The translations under genes were made by a program, and so were the position numbers. Shown here one piece after another: positions 1-7,885 of a DNA stretch of 55,983 nucleotides (positions are counted from its first letter, which is position 1; each line of letters begins with the position of its first letter). The notes under the pieces were generated by a model. That model ran no database searches. It had not been told where the DNA came from and saw only the letters and a list, made by a program, of their open reading frames with translations. The DNA comes from Endomicrobiia bacterium. Its GTDB lineage: Bacteria > Elusimicrobiota > Endomicrobiia > DTEH01. Location of the stretch: contig JANXCA010000003.1 of NCBI GenBank assembly GCA_025060535.1, forward strand, positions 1 to 55,983, read 5' to 3'.

Positions 1-2539
1 CCAATAATTCTTTTCTTAAATTCTTTATTTCTTCTTCTTTTTGTTTTTGATAAGTCTGATATTCCTTTAATTTAATTTCATACTCAAGCTTTAAATTATC
101 TATTTCTTTTATATAATCTTCAATAATTTTTTTATTTTTTTCTTCTAATAATTTAATCTCATAGAGCAACTTATTTCTGTTTTCTTTTAAAGGTAATAAA
201 CTACTATCAGAACTTTGCTTTAAAACATTTAATTGATTTTCATAATATACTTTTTGTTCTTCTAAAACATTTATTATTTTTTCTAATTCTTTTTGTTTAT
301 CTCCTAACTTCTCCTCATACTCTTTCTTTTTCTGAGAAATCATATCCTCTAATTTTTTTATTTCTTCATTATACTTTAAAAATTCATCTTCTGCATCTTT
401 AATAAGTTTTTCAATTTCTATTTCTTTTGTTTGTTTTAAATTTTCCAATTTAACTTTCCACTCATTTAACTCATTTTCCTTTTCTTGTTTAATTTTAATA
501 TAATAATTTTCTTGTTCATTTATTTTATTTTGCAAAGCATCTATTTCTATCTTTAACTCTTTAATCTTTTGATTGTTTTCTTCAATTATTTGCTGTTTAT
601 CCTTTTCAAATTTCTCCTTAATTGTGATTATTTTCCTATTTAACTCTTCTGCCTCATTTTGTAATCGAAGGACTCTTTCTTTAAATTGATTTTCTGATTC
701 TAATAAAATAGTCTGTAGTTGAGAGATTTTTGCTTTATAATCTTCTTTTTTATTTTCTATTTCTCTCTTCTTTTCTAAAAATTTCTTTTCATATTCTTTT
801 TTGAAATCATCATATTTTTTAATAATATCTTCTATTTCTTTGTTTTTCTTTTCAATAAATAATTTAATTTTGTTTTCTTTATTTCTTATTTCCTCCCTAA
901 GAGAAGAAATTTTATGATAAAGTGGTTTATTTTCTTGCTCGAATTGTTGTTTAATTAAATTCAACTTTTCTTGATAGTTTTTAGTTTCTGCTTCGATTTT
1001 AAGATTAAGTTCGATTATTTCTTTTTCTTTTGTTTTCAAAATAAGCTCTAATTCATTTTTGCGTTCTGTAAATTCTTTTTCTTTTATTTTATATTCTTCT
1101 TCTAATTTTCTTTTATCTAATGTAGCTTTTTCAATTATCTCTTCAAGTTGTCTTTTAAAATCAAGCATTTTTTCATAATGCTGCTTTTTTAATGTTTTAA
1201 TATACTCCTTTTTTTCTTCAACTATTTTTAAAAATTTATTTTTTGTCTCTTCGGATAAGTTTAATAAATTAGATATTTCAGATTCTAAATCTTTTTTTTC
1301 CTGCTGTAATTTCTTAAGTTGTCTATTCCATTCCTCTTGCATCTGTAATACTTTCTGCTGATAAGAAATTTGCAATTGTGTTATTTCTTGGTCTTTATCT
1401 TTAATCAGTCTATTGTAGTTTTCACATTCTTTAGCAAATCTTTGTTCCAACTCATATATTTGTTGCCTAATCTTTTGCTCTTCATCTAACAAAATTTTTC
1501 TTTTTTGCTCTATGAGAGCATTTTGTTGTGTCTCTTTTAACATTATTTCTACTTTTAATTTTTTAATTTCTTCTTCTTTTTGCAAGATTATTGCTTCATA
1601 TTCTTTTCTCATTTTTTCTATTTCTTGAGATATGTTATTTATCTCTTCTTCATATAAAGACTTCTTATTTTGTAAATTATTAATAATCTCTTCTTGCTGT
1701 TGTTGCCATTCTTGATATTTTTGTTCCAAAATATTTTTAATCATCAAATACTCTTCTTCTTTTGCTTTATAAAGTTTTTTTAAGTTTTCAATTTTTTCAT
1801 CAAACTTTCTCTGCATTTCTGAAATCTGTAACAATCTTTTTTCATTCATATCTTTAGCTAACAACAAATATTTTTCTTCTTCAATTTTAAGTTCTTTTTC
1901 CTTTAATTCTATTAATGATTTTAATTTTAATATCTCTTCATCTTTTTCATTGATCCTTTTTATAAATTTGTTTTTTTCTTCTTCAAATTGTCTTTTAAAA
2001 TTTTCTAATCTATTGTTTAATAACTCTATTTCTTGTTTATATTCCTGTTGTTTTTGCTCATTTATCATTCTATTTTGTGCTTCTTCAAACATAATTTTAT
2101 TTCTTAACTGTTCAATTTCATTAGTTTTTTCTTCTAGCTTTTTTTGCCATTTGTTAATCTCAGAACTATAATATTCATTTATATTTTCTAATTCTTTATT
2201 AATTTGTTCTTTTATTTTTTCTATCTCTTTTATAAAATCTGTTTTATTTGAATTTATTTTATATTCTAACGAAGATAAACGCATTTCTAAAGATACTACT
2301 TCCTCTTCTTTTGCTTTTAATCTTGAAAAAATATCTTCTCTTTCTTGTTGAATCTTCTGTTCTAAATAACGAAGTTCTGCTAATAAGTTTTCCTTAACCT
2401 TGCTTAAATCTTGTATTTCTTGAAAATTAGAATATATTTGAGATGAGTTAGATCCTGAGAAACTTAAGTCAGAACTTTCCTTTTGTAAACTTGTATCTGA
2501 ACTTGATAATTCGTTTTTCATCTTATCGAATATATCCAT
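1..2539 (-). CDS. Very long cytosolic coiled-coil protein (3' end outside window)
   Basis: The minus-strand frame is open without a stop from the ATG at 2537-2539 to the window edge, giving at least 846 residues; the C-terminus is outside. GGAGG lies about 9 nt upstream of the ATG, and the gene starts 13 nt after the FliF/FliG-like gene, so the two are probably co-transcribed. After a Ser-rich head of about 50 residues beginning MDIFDKMKNE, the chain is almost entirely Glu/Lys/Gln/Leu/Ile heptad-like sequence with almost no Pro or Gly, meaning a continuous coiled coil. There is no signal peptide or membrane helix, so it should be cytosolic, on the same side as the FliG-like domain of its neighbour. 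In flagellar operons the gene after fliF-fliG is often fliH, also coiled-coil, but this protein is far longer than FliH and I see no specific FliH match. Function unknown; a scaffold or cytoskeletal filament is plausible. Confidence 0.8.
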   Translation of the reverse strand, partial: MDIFDKMKNELSSSDTSLQKESSDLSFSGSNSSQIYSNFQEIQDLSKVKENLLAELRYLEQKIQQEREDIFSRLKAKEEEVVSLEMRLSSLEYKINSNKTDFIKEIEKIKEQINKELENINEYYSSEINKWQKKLEEKTNEIEQLRNKIMFEEAQNRMINEQKQQEYKQEIELLNNRLENFKRQFEEEKNKFIKRINEKDEEILKLKSLIELKEKELKIEEEKYLLLAKDMNEKRLLQISEMQRKFDEKIENLKKLYKAKEEEYLMIKNILEQKYQEWQQQQEEIINNLQNKKSLYEEEINNISQEIEKMRKEYEAIILQKEEEIKKLKVEIMLKETQQNALIEQKRKILLDEEQKIRQQIYELEQRFAKECENYNRLIKDKDQEITQLQISYQQKVLQMQEEWNRQLKKLQQEKKDLESEISNLLNLSEETKNKFLKIVEEKKEYIKTLKKQHYEKMLDFKRQLEEIIEKATLDKRKLEEEYKIKEKEFTERKNELELILKTKEKEIIELNLKIEAETKNYQEKLNLIKQQFEQENKPLYHKISSLREEIRNKENKIKLFIEKKNKEIEDIIKKYDDFKKEYEKKFLEKKREIENKKEDYKAKISQLQTILLESENQFKERVLRLQNEAEELNRKIITIKEKFEKDKQQIIEENNQKIKELKIEIDALQNKINEQENYYIKIKQEKENELNEWKVKLENLKQTKEIEIEKLIKDAEDEFLKYNEEIKKLEDMISQKKKEYEEKLGDKQKELEKIINVLEEQKVYYENQLNVLKQSSDSSLLPLKENRNKLLYEIKLLEEKNKKIIEDYIKEIDNLKLEYEIKLKEYQTYQKQKEEEIKNLRKELL

Positions 2540-2552
2540 TAAGAAATCCCTC

Positions 2553-4439
2553 CTATTTAGTAGTTAAAGATAAACTTTTTTCTAAATCTTCTACCCACTT
2601 AGCTAGTTCTTGATTTTGGGGTTCCAATTCAAGAACTTTTTTATAGTACTGAAGAGCATCTTGATAATTGCCAGACTCGTATAGTATATTAGCAATATAC
2701 TGATATGCTTCAGATAATTGAGGATCTAACTCTATAGCATATGATAAGTAATTAATTGCCTCCTCATAGTTACCTTGTTGATATAATTCTACACCTGCAA
2801 TGTAATACTCGTATCCAGGTGATTCTTCTATTTTTGTTGATTTTGATACAATTACTTCAGAAGCATCAACTAAAAATGTTTTTTCTTTTTCTTTAAGATA
2901 TATCTTACCCTCCTGTTCTAACTTTTTTATAAGTTCTATTAGTTTATTTCTTTCTTCTTCAATCTGTTCTTTTGTCATAGGTCTACCATATTCCATTTCT
3001 TCCTTTACTAATGCTTGAGCACCTTCTGACATATTCTTAAAAAATTTATCTATAATATTCTGAGGAGCGTTTCTTAAAACTCGTGCAATGTTTTCTGGTT
3101 TTAATTCTCTAATAATAACTTGTAAAGAGACATCAGGAATATCTGCTATATCTTCAAATATGAAAATTTGTGGTCTAACTTTTTTATAAATGTCAGGCTT
3201 TTCGTTTTTTAGATATTCAAGTATATTGTCTCTTGTAGTTGCATCTACCTTTTGTAAAAGTTCAATAAGATGATGAAGGCCTCCAACAAGAAAATCTATT
3301 CTTTCTTTTACATAATTATCCATCCTCATAACATCCTCTTGAGGTATTTCCCTAGCTTGTGCTAACGCCAAAGCTACTTTAGCCTGAAGGTGTGGTTTAA
3401 AACTTTCTATAATTTGTTTTACATATTCAGGCTTTAGATAACTTAAAACTATTGCTATATCTTCGGGTTTTTCTTTTGCTATTAGATAAATTAATCTCTT
3501 TATATTATCATCATTTATATAACTAAAAGGAATATATTTTTCTTCCCCTTGTTTTTCTTTTTCGAGAAGTTGTTGTTCTGTAGTAGCTGTAGCACCAACA
3601 CCTATACCTCCTGTTGCTGACTTTTCAGTTGAAAATTCACCTTCTGGTGTTTCTCCTTCTCGTGCAAGTTTAGAATCTATTGATATTTCCGTAGGTGCTT
3701 TTTCTCTTAACATTTTCAAATAATTCTTTAAAAAATTAGCTATTGGTCCGAATAAAAATGCAAGTAAAAGTAATGTAAGTAGTAGTGGTATGAAATATTT
3801 AGGTAATACTATACTTTCAATAAACTTATTCCATAAATCCGTTGTAAATTTTGCTTTTTTAAATACTATTTCTTGGGGTCTTCTTATTGCTAAAGCCGAA
3901 GCAATGGCTTCTCTCGCAATTTCTACTTTTTCTTCTTTTATTCTTTCATCATAAATAACAGTAACGTTTTGTCTCTCAATTACTATTTCAGTTTTAACTC
4001 CAACAATTTCTGTCCCAGATGCTTCCCCCTTAGCTTCTGCAGGAACAGTAGATTCCGCAATAGAACCTGGTTTAGGAATTCCAGGGAGAAGATATTCAGT
4101 TTCCCCTAATTTTCTTTTAGCATCAACTTTTTTTTCTGACGCTTGTTGTTTAGTTGTAGTAGTTCTTAAACCTAAAGTAATATCAATCATGACTGTAGAT
4201 CTATTAGGTCCAAAAATCTTATCAAGAATATTTTTTTGAACATATTCTGTTCGTTGTTGTTCTAATTTTGTTTCATACTCTATTAACATAGTAGGAGAAA
4301 TTTGTTGTTCTGAAGGTATTGTTATTATTGTTTGGCTAGATAAATTTAAATTAGAGGAATAAAATATTAAAACAAAAAATAGATATTTCCATTTCTTCAT
4401 TTTTATTTCTATATAAAATTTAAAGGTGTTTTTCAACAT
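2553..4439 (-). CDS. FliF-collar/FliG fusion protein with C-terminal TPRs
   Basis: This 628-residue protein resembles the second half of flagellar MS-ring protein FliF joined to rotor protein FliG. Residues 1-36 form a signal-like segment. Residues 48-198 resemble the FliF RBM3/collar: EYETKLEQQ and KIFGPNRSTVMIDI match the FliF 'LEPVLGPGRVRA' region, and ERQNVTVIYDERI matches its late collar strand. Residues 211-232 are a membrane helix. Residues 312-515 read like FliG middle and C-terminal domains: KEKPEDIAIVLSYLKPE (EHPQ-like site), IFIFEDI, KFFKNMSE and a final LEQEGKIYL. Residues 543-610 hold two TPRs. The predicted topology, collar outside and FliG inside, is that of a FliF-FliG complex. 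FliF RBM1, RBM2 and the first membrane helix are absent, and the usual DDRxIQ of FliG is PDVSLQ. GGAGG about 6 nt upstream supports this ATG over the inner Met14. It lies between a PorV-like gene and a coiled-coil gene. Confidence 0.8.
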   Translation of the reverse strand: MLKNTFKFYIEIKMKKWKYLFFVLIFYSSNLNLSSQTIITIPSEQQISPTMLIEYETKLEQQRTEYVQKNILDKIFGPNRSTVMIDITLGLRTTTTKQQASEKKVDAKRKLGETEYLLPGIPKPGSIAESTVPAEAKGEASGTEIVGVKTEIVIERQNVTVIYDERIKEEKVEIAREAIASALAIRRPQEIVFKKAKFTTDLWNKFIESIVLPKYFIPLLLTLLLLAFLFGPIANFLKNYLKMLREKAPTEISIDSKLAREGETPEGEFSTEKSATGGIGVGATATTEQQLLEKEKQGEEKYIPFSYINDDNIKRLIYLIAKEKPEDIAIVLSYLKPEYVKQIIESFKPHLQAKVALALAQAREIPQEDVMRMDNYVKERIDFLVGGLHHLIELLQKVDATTRDNILEYLKNEKPDIYKKVRPQIFIFEDIADIPDVSLQVIIRELKPENIARVLRNAPQNIIDKFFKNMSEGAQALVKEEMEYGRPMTKEQIEEERNKLIELIKKLEQEGKIYLKEKEKTFLVDASEVIVSKSTKIEESPGYEYYIAGVELYQQGNYEEAINYLSYAIELDPQLSEAYQYIANILYESGNYQDALQYYKKVLELEPQNQELAKWVEDLEKSLSLTTK

Positions 4440-4453
4440 AAAATCCTCCTTTT

Positions 4454-6040
4454 TTATTCTAATTCCTGTAAAAACTGTTGCACAACTTTATTAGTAGGAT
4501 CGAGTTCTAATACTTTTTTCCATATAGCTTTTGCTTTTTCTATCTCGTTCATCATAAAGAAAGCAGAACCCATTATTTCCATAGCAGTAGTATTTTTAGG
4601 TTCTAAATTAAGTATCTCCTGACATTTTCTTATTGCATCTGTATATCTTCCATTTAACACATCCTCTCTTGCTTCATATATTTTTCTATCAATAATAGTC
4701 CATCCAGCAATTTCTTCTTTATATGGTTCTGTAAGAGGCATCCCTGCCAGTTGTTCTAAACGATTTAATAACTGAAGAAGTGCTTTATTAGAAGGATTTT
4801 TATAGTAAGCATATCTTAAAGAATTAACTGTAGTAGTTAAATCACCCTCCATTAATGCTTGAACCGCTTTTCTTATACCTTGATGCTCTTCTGTATCTTC
4901 GGTTGCTCTTTGAATATATGCTGTAATCATAAGCAAATTATCAAGCATTTTTTTAACATCTTTTCTGTTAGGATCTATTTGATATGCAGATTGCAAACTT
5001 TTTGTTGCCTCTAAAAATTGTCCAGATGTATAACGAGCAACTGCTTCATTAATTAGACGCTTTATAGTTTCCTCTTTATCAAATTTTACAGACTTTCCCC
5101 ATTTCATATTGGCTGAAATTCTATGAGAAAATCCTAAGTCATGATAACCAAAAGAATAATCTACAGAATACTCTCGATATCTAAATCCTATACCTGCTGT
5201 TGTTTCTTTAAGATAACTTAAACCTTCAAAACCTAACCTTAAAGCTAAGAAATTTAATAACCAGTATTCTACTCCTATCATCCATTTAAGTTCTGAATTA
5301 ATATTTTGTTCTAAATCTAAACCAACTATCAATCTTTCCCTTAAAAATTTATAAGAACCCCCTATTTTAAATATCAGAGGAAGTTTGTCTTCAGTACCTA
5401 TACTTGCTGAAATAATATTTTTAATTCCACCAGCAAGATTAAGAAATGGTAGTTTAGAATTTAGACCAATAACTAAAAGAGTTATATCTAAACTTATCAT
5501 TGTATCAGAGTAAATATCTAACTTTCTTGTAATATATTTTAAAGATGTTCCTATATTAATGTGTTCTACTACTTCCTTAGCATATCCCAATATAACTGCT
5601 ACTTGTCTGTCGTCAAAATATCCTTTTTGATGAATATTAATAATATCACCAGAACCTAAGAGATCAAATTCTACAACTACTTTTTCAAACCTTGAAGAAA
5701 ACAACTGAGATATTCCTAAAGAAAAAACACCATATTTTATTGTAGGATACACAAAACCCAAAAAATCGTAAATTGTCTGTGTATTTGGAAAAAGCTCCGT
5801 GTGAAGAGCAGTAACCTCTTTTTTATCACATTGAACGAGACCCGCAGGGTTATAATAAACAGCAGAAGCATCATTGGAAATGGAGAAAAAACCTTTAATA
5901 GCCATTGCTTTAGCTGAAGCTCCAAAGTTTAAAAACTCAGCAGGTTGACCTCCAGTATAAATAGACAATAACTGGTATTTAAAAATTAAAATAAAAATTA
6001 AAATAAATAAAAATTTTTTAAGAATTATTATCTTATACAT
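4454..6040 (-). CDS. PorV/UPF0164-like outer-membrane barrel with C-terminal TPR domain
   Basis: The 528-residue product has a signal peptide (about residues 5-25), then the typical PorV/PorQ/UPF0164 opening: FLNFGASAKAMA, a short gap, and SAVYYNPAGL. Alternating hydrophobic beta strands follow to about residue 320, ending in a strand containing HRISANMKWGK. Residues 330-528 are helical TPR-like repeats (for example ATKSLQSAYQIDPNRKD and AIRKCQEILNLEPKN), presumably periplasmic. In Bacteroidota, PorV carries secreted proteins with a C-terminal sorting domain away from the type IX translocon; whether this one does so is inference. Its start overlaps the end of the CTD-only gene by 13 nt, and the FliF/FliG-like gene follows after 13 nt, suggesting a shared function. 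This is one of three such barrel proteins in the window, and the only one with TPRs. Confidence 0.75.
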   Translation of the reverse strand: MYKIIILKKFLFILIFILIFKYQLLSIYTGGQPAEFLNFGASAKAMAIKGFFSISNDASAVYYNPAGLVQCDKKEVTALHTELFPNTQTIYDFLGFVYPTIKYGVFSLGISQLFSSRFEKVVVEFDLLGSGDIINIHQKGYFDDRQVAVILGYAKEVVEHINIGTSLKYITRKLDIYSDTMISLDITLLVIGLNSKLPFLNLAGGIKNIISASIGTEDKLPLIFKIGGSYKFLRERLIVGLDLEQNINSELKWMIGVEYWLLNFLALRLGFEGLSYLKETTAGIGFRYREYSVDYSFGYHDLGFSHRISANMKWGKSVKFDKEETIKRLINEAVARYTSGQFLEATKSLQSAYQIDPNRKDVKKMLDNLLMITAYIQRATEDTEEHQGIRKAVQALMEGDLTTTVNSLRYAYYKNPSNKALLQLLNRLEQLAGMPLTEPYKEEIAGWTIIDRKIYEAREDVLNGRYTDAIRKCQEILNLEPKNTTAMEIMGSAFFMMNEIEKAKAIWKKVLELDPTNKVVQQFLQELE

Positions 6041-6474
6041 CCTATTTTTCTTATTAGATTTTTATTTTTATAATTTAAAACACAAATATACCCACCCTTA
6101 GAAACTTTTCGTGAAGCTTCATTTGTACCATCCCACAAAACCAAGTATTCGTAGTTACCTGTTAAAAAAAATTCTTTTACAACTTGTCCAAATAAATCAT
6201 ATATTCTTAAACTACAATCTTCTATAAAAGGAAGTTTTATATAGATATAAGTATATCCAGAAAATGGATTAGGAAAATTAGTAAATACAATCAAACTTTC
6301 ATCCTTAATTATATCATTATGTAAAAAATATGTATAATTTACATAAACATTATCTAATTCTTTATTCTCAGAATATAAATATAGATTAAAAATCAATAAA
6401 CAAAAAATTAAAGTAAAAATTTTGTAAAATTTATTTTTTGATTGCAAAAAAAATATAAATAAATTTAATTTCAT
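6028..6474 (-). CDS. Small secreted protein consisting of a FlgD-Ig/T9SS-like C-terminal domain
   Basis: The 148-residue product has a hydrophobic signal segment (about residues 16-35), a short linker, and then a domain starting near NFPNPFSGYTYIYIKLP. The NFPNPF start, IYDLFGQVVKEF strand and VLWDGTNEASRKVSKGGY stretch are the hallmarks of FlgD-Ig and 'Por secretion tail' domains, which normally sit at the end of large secreted proteins. Here no cargo domain precedes it. It is the first gene of the operon encoding the PorV-like and FliF/FliG-like proteins; its end overlaps the next start by 13 nt. It may be a structural subunit recognised by the barrel protein, or a remnant of a larger secreted protein; the intact promoter and overlap favour a real gene. 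Confidence 0.7.
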   Translation of the reverse strand: MKLNLFIFFLQSKNKFYKIFTLIFCLLIFNLYLYSENKELDNVYVNYTYFLHNDIIKDESLIVFTNFPNPFSGYTYIYIKLPFIEDCSLRIYDLFGQVVKEFFLTGNYEYLVLWDGTNEASRKVSKGGYICVLNYKNKNLIRKIGCIR

Positions 6475-6539
6475 AAAATTTGTTTCCTTTACTTTTTAAA
6501 AACTTGTTATTTACAATATTTTACCCATTCCTATTAATA

Positions 6540-6568
6540 TTTATATATATAAAATTTAAATCTGTCAA
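6540..6568 (-). promoter_or_regulatory. Sigma70-type promoter of the CTD/PorV/FliF-FliG operon
   Basis: On the minus strand TTGACA (6563-6568) is followed by a 17-nt spacer and TATAAA (6540-6545), a near-consensus housekeeping promoter about 65 nt upstream of the ATG at 6474. It lies in the longest gene-free stretch of the window (6475-6772, 298 nt), which otherwise holds only A+T-rich sequence with no clear terminator hairpin or RNA gene. Confidence 0.7.
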
Positions 6569-6772
6569 CTTTTTTTACAAAAATTTTACATTTTATATTT
6601 TAAAAAGTATTTTTAGTCAGGAAAAATTAAATTTATAATTTTACATATTATTGATATTATACAATTTTTAAATTTTTGTTTAATCACACTTCAGGTTAGA
6701 CAGGTTTTTTCTTATTTATCATCAAAAATTGTTAAAAGAACAGATTTGGACAAATTATATAAGTTAAAATAA

Positions 6773-7885
6773 TTAAAAAGAGGTGATATCTTTCTTCTTA
6801 TAAATATCAACATATAACTTCATCCACTCTTCTAACTCAGCATCTTTTCTTTTACCTGAAAATATATCCACTGCCTTATATATCTTCTCCCTAATTTGAC
6901 GAGGAATGTTAAGTTCTATAAGATATTTTTTAAACTTTACTATTTTGTCTTTTTCAGAAAGAGATTTCTCTTCTTGAGATGATAGAGCTTCAAGAAGATA
7001 AAATAATCTTATATAATATCTTGTATCTTCGCAATTTATTTTATCTAACTCTATTTTTTTACAATTTCTTATAAAACAAGAAATAATTTCTTTAATAAAA
7101 CTATAAACTTCAATCAAATTAAATTCTTTAAACAAAAACGCAACTATATCCAAATTTTTTCCTTTTTTAAGAATATTTACAAATTCATTTGCTAATCTTG
7201 TTTTTGAAATATAACTAAATACTTTTTTTTCCAAAGCTTCTTTTAGAAGAGAAAGAGTATTTTCTTCAAAATAAAAATTTAACTTTGCAAGTAATCTTAT
7301 ACTTCTTATTATCCTTGTGGGATCATCAAAAAAACTTTTTTTATGCAAAACTCTTATTTTCTTATTAAAAATATCATTTATTCCTCCAAATGGATCTAAA
7401 ATTTCAAATCGTCTCTTAAGAGAGTCATATCTTAAAGCAATAGAATTGATAGAAAAATCTCTGCGAAATAAATCCTCGTATATATTACCAACTGCCACTT
7501 GAGGCAAAACCCCCCAATCTCTATATTCTTCTTTTCTTGGCAAAGCAAAATCTATTCTTTTGTTATTTTTGTTATAGAAAATAACACTTAAAGTAAGAAA
7601 TTGAGGATATTTGATAATTTGTACTTTTTTATTAAAAGAAAAAAAGTTAACAAGCTGCAATAACTCTTCATAATTATTTAATTCCACCACTAAATCAATA
7701 TCTTGAGGAGTAAATCTTGTCTTAAAAATTATTGAAATAATAGCATCCCTTAAGGTACCACCAACAAAATAAAAACTTTTATTTTGATTTTTTAATTTTT
7801 CTATTATATCATTAAACCAATTAATTTGCTTTAATTTTTTTATTAATTTTTCTGGAGTTATGTAATTTTTTATTGAATTTTTCAT
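6773..7885 (-). CDS. cca: CCA-adding enzyme / poly(A) polymerase family nucleotidyltransferase
   Basis: This 370-residue protein belongs to the class II tRNA nucleotidyltransferase/poly(A) polymerase family. Visible motifs are the nucleotide-binding loop GGTLRD (42-47), the metal-binding pair D62 and D64 in DIDLVVE, a third acidic position D112 in RIDFALPR, RRDFSIN (141-147), and the neck-domain signature DDPTRIIRSIRLL. The first loop has Thr-Leu where Ala/Val-Val/Met is usual, but the catalytic acids are kept. CCA-adding enzymes build or repair the 3' CCA of tRNA, while some relatives polyadenylate RNA; sequence alone does not separate these. Its start overlaps the stop of the upstream TPR gene by 4 nt (ATGA), and it is the last gene of a very long co-directional run. 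Confidence 0.85.
   Translation of the reverse strand: MKNSIKNYITPEKLIKKLKQINWFNDIIEKLKNQNKSFYFVGGTLRDAIISIIFKTRFTPQDIDLVVELNNYEELLQLVNFFSFNKKVQIIKYPQFLTLSVIFYNKNNKRIDFALPRKEEYRDWGVLPQVAVGNIYEDLFRRDFSINSIALRYDSLKRRFEILDPFGGINDIFNKKIRVLHKKSFFDDPTRIIRSIRLLAKLNFYFEENTLSLLKEALEKKVFSYISKTRLANEFVNILKKGKNLDIVAFLFKEFNLIEVYSFIKEIISCFIRNCKKIELDKINCEDTRYYIRLFYLLEALSSQEEKSLSEKDKIVKFKKYLIELNIPRQIREKIYKAVDIFSGKRKDAELEEWMKLYVDIYKKKDITSF

Noticed and set aside
1950..2171. Plus-strand open frame of 73 codons
   Set aside because: It lies antisense inside the long coiled-coil gene, is Ser/Phe/Leu-rich from reversed Glu/Lys codons, and has no start signal.
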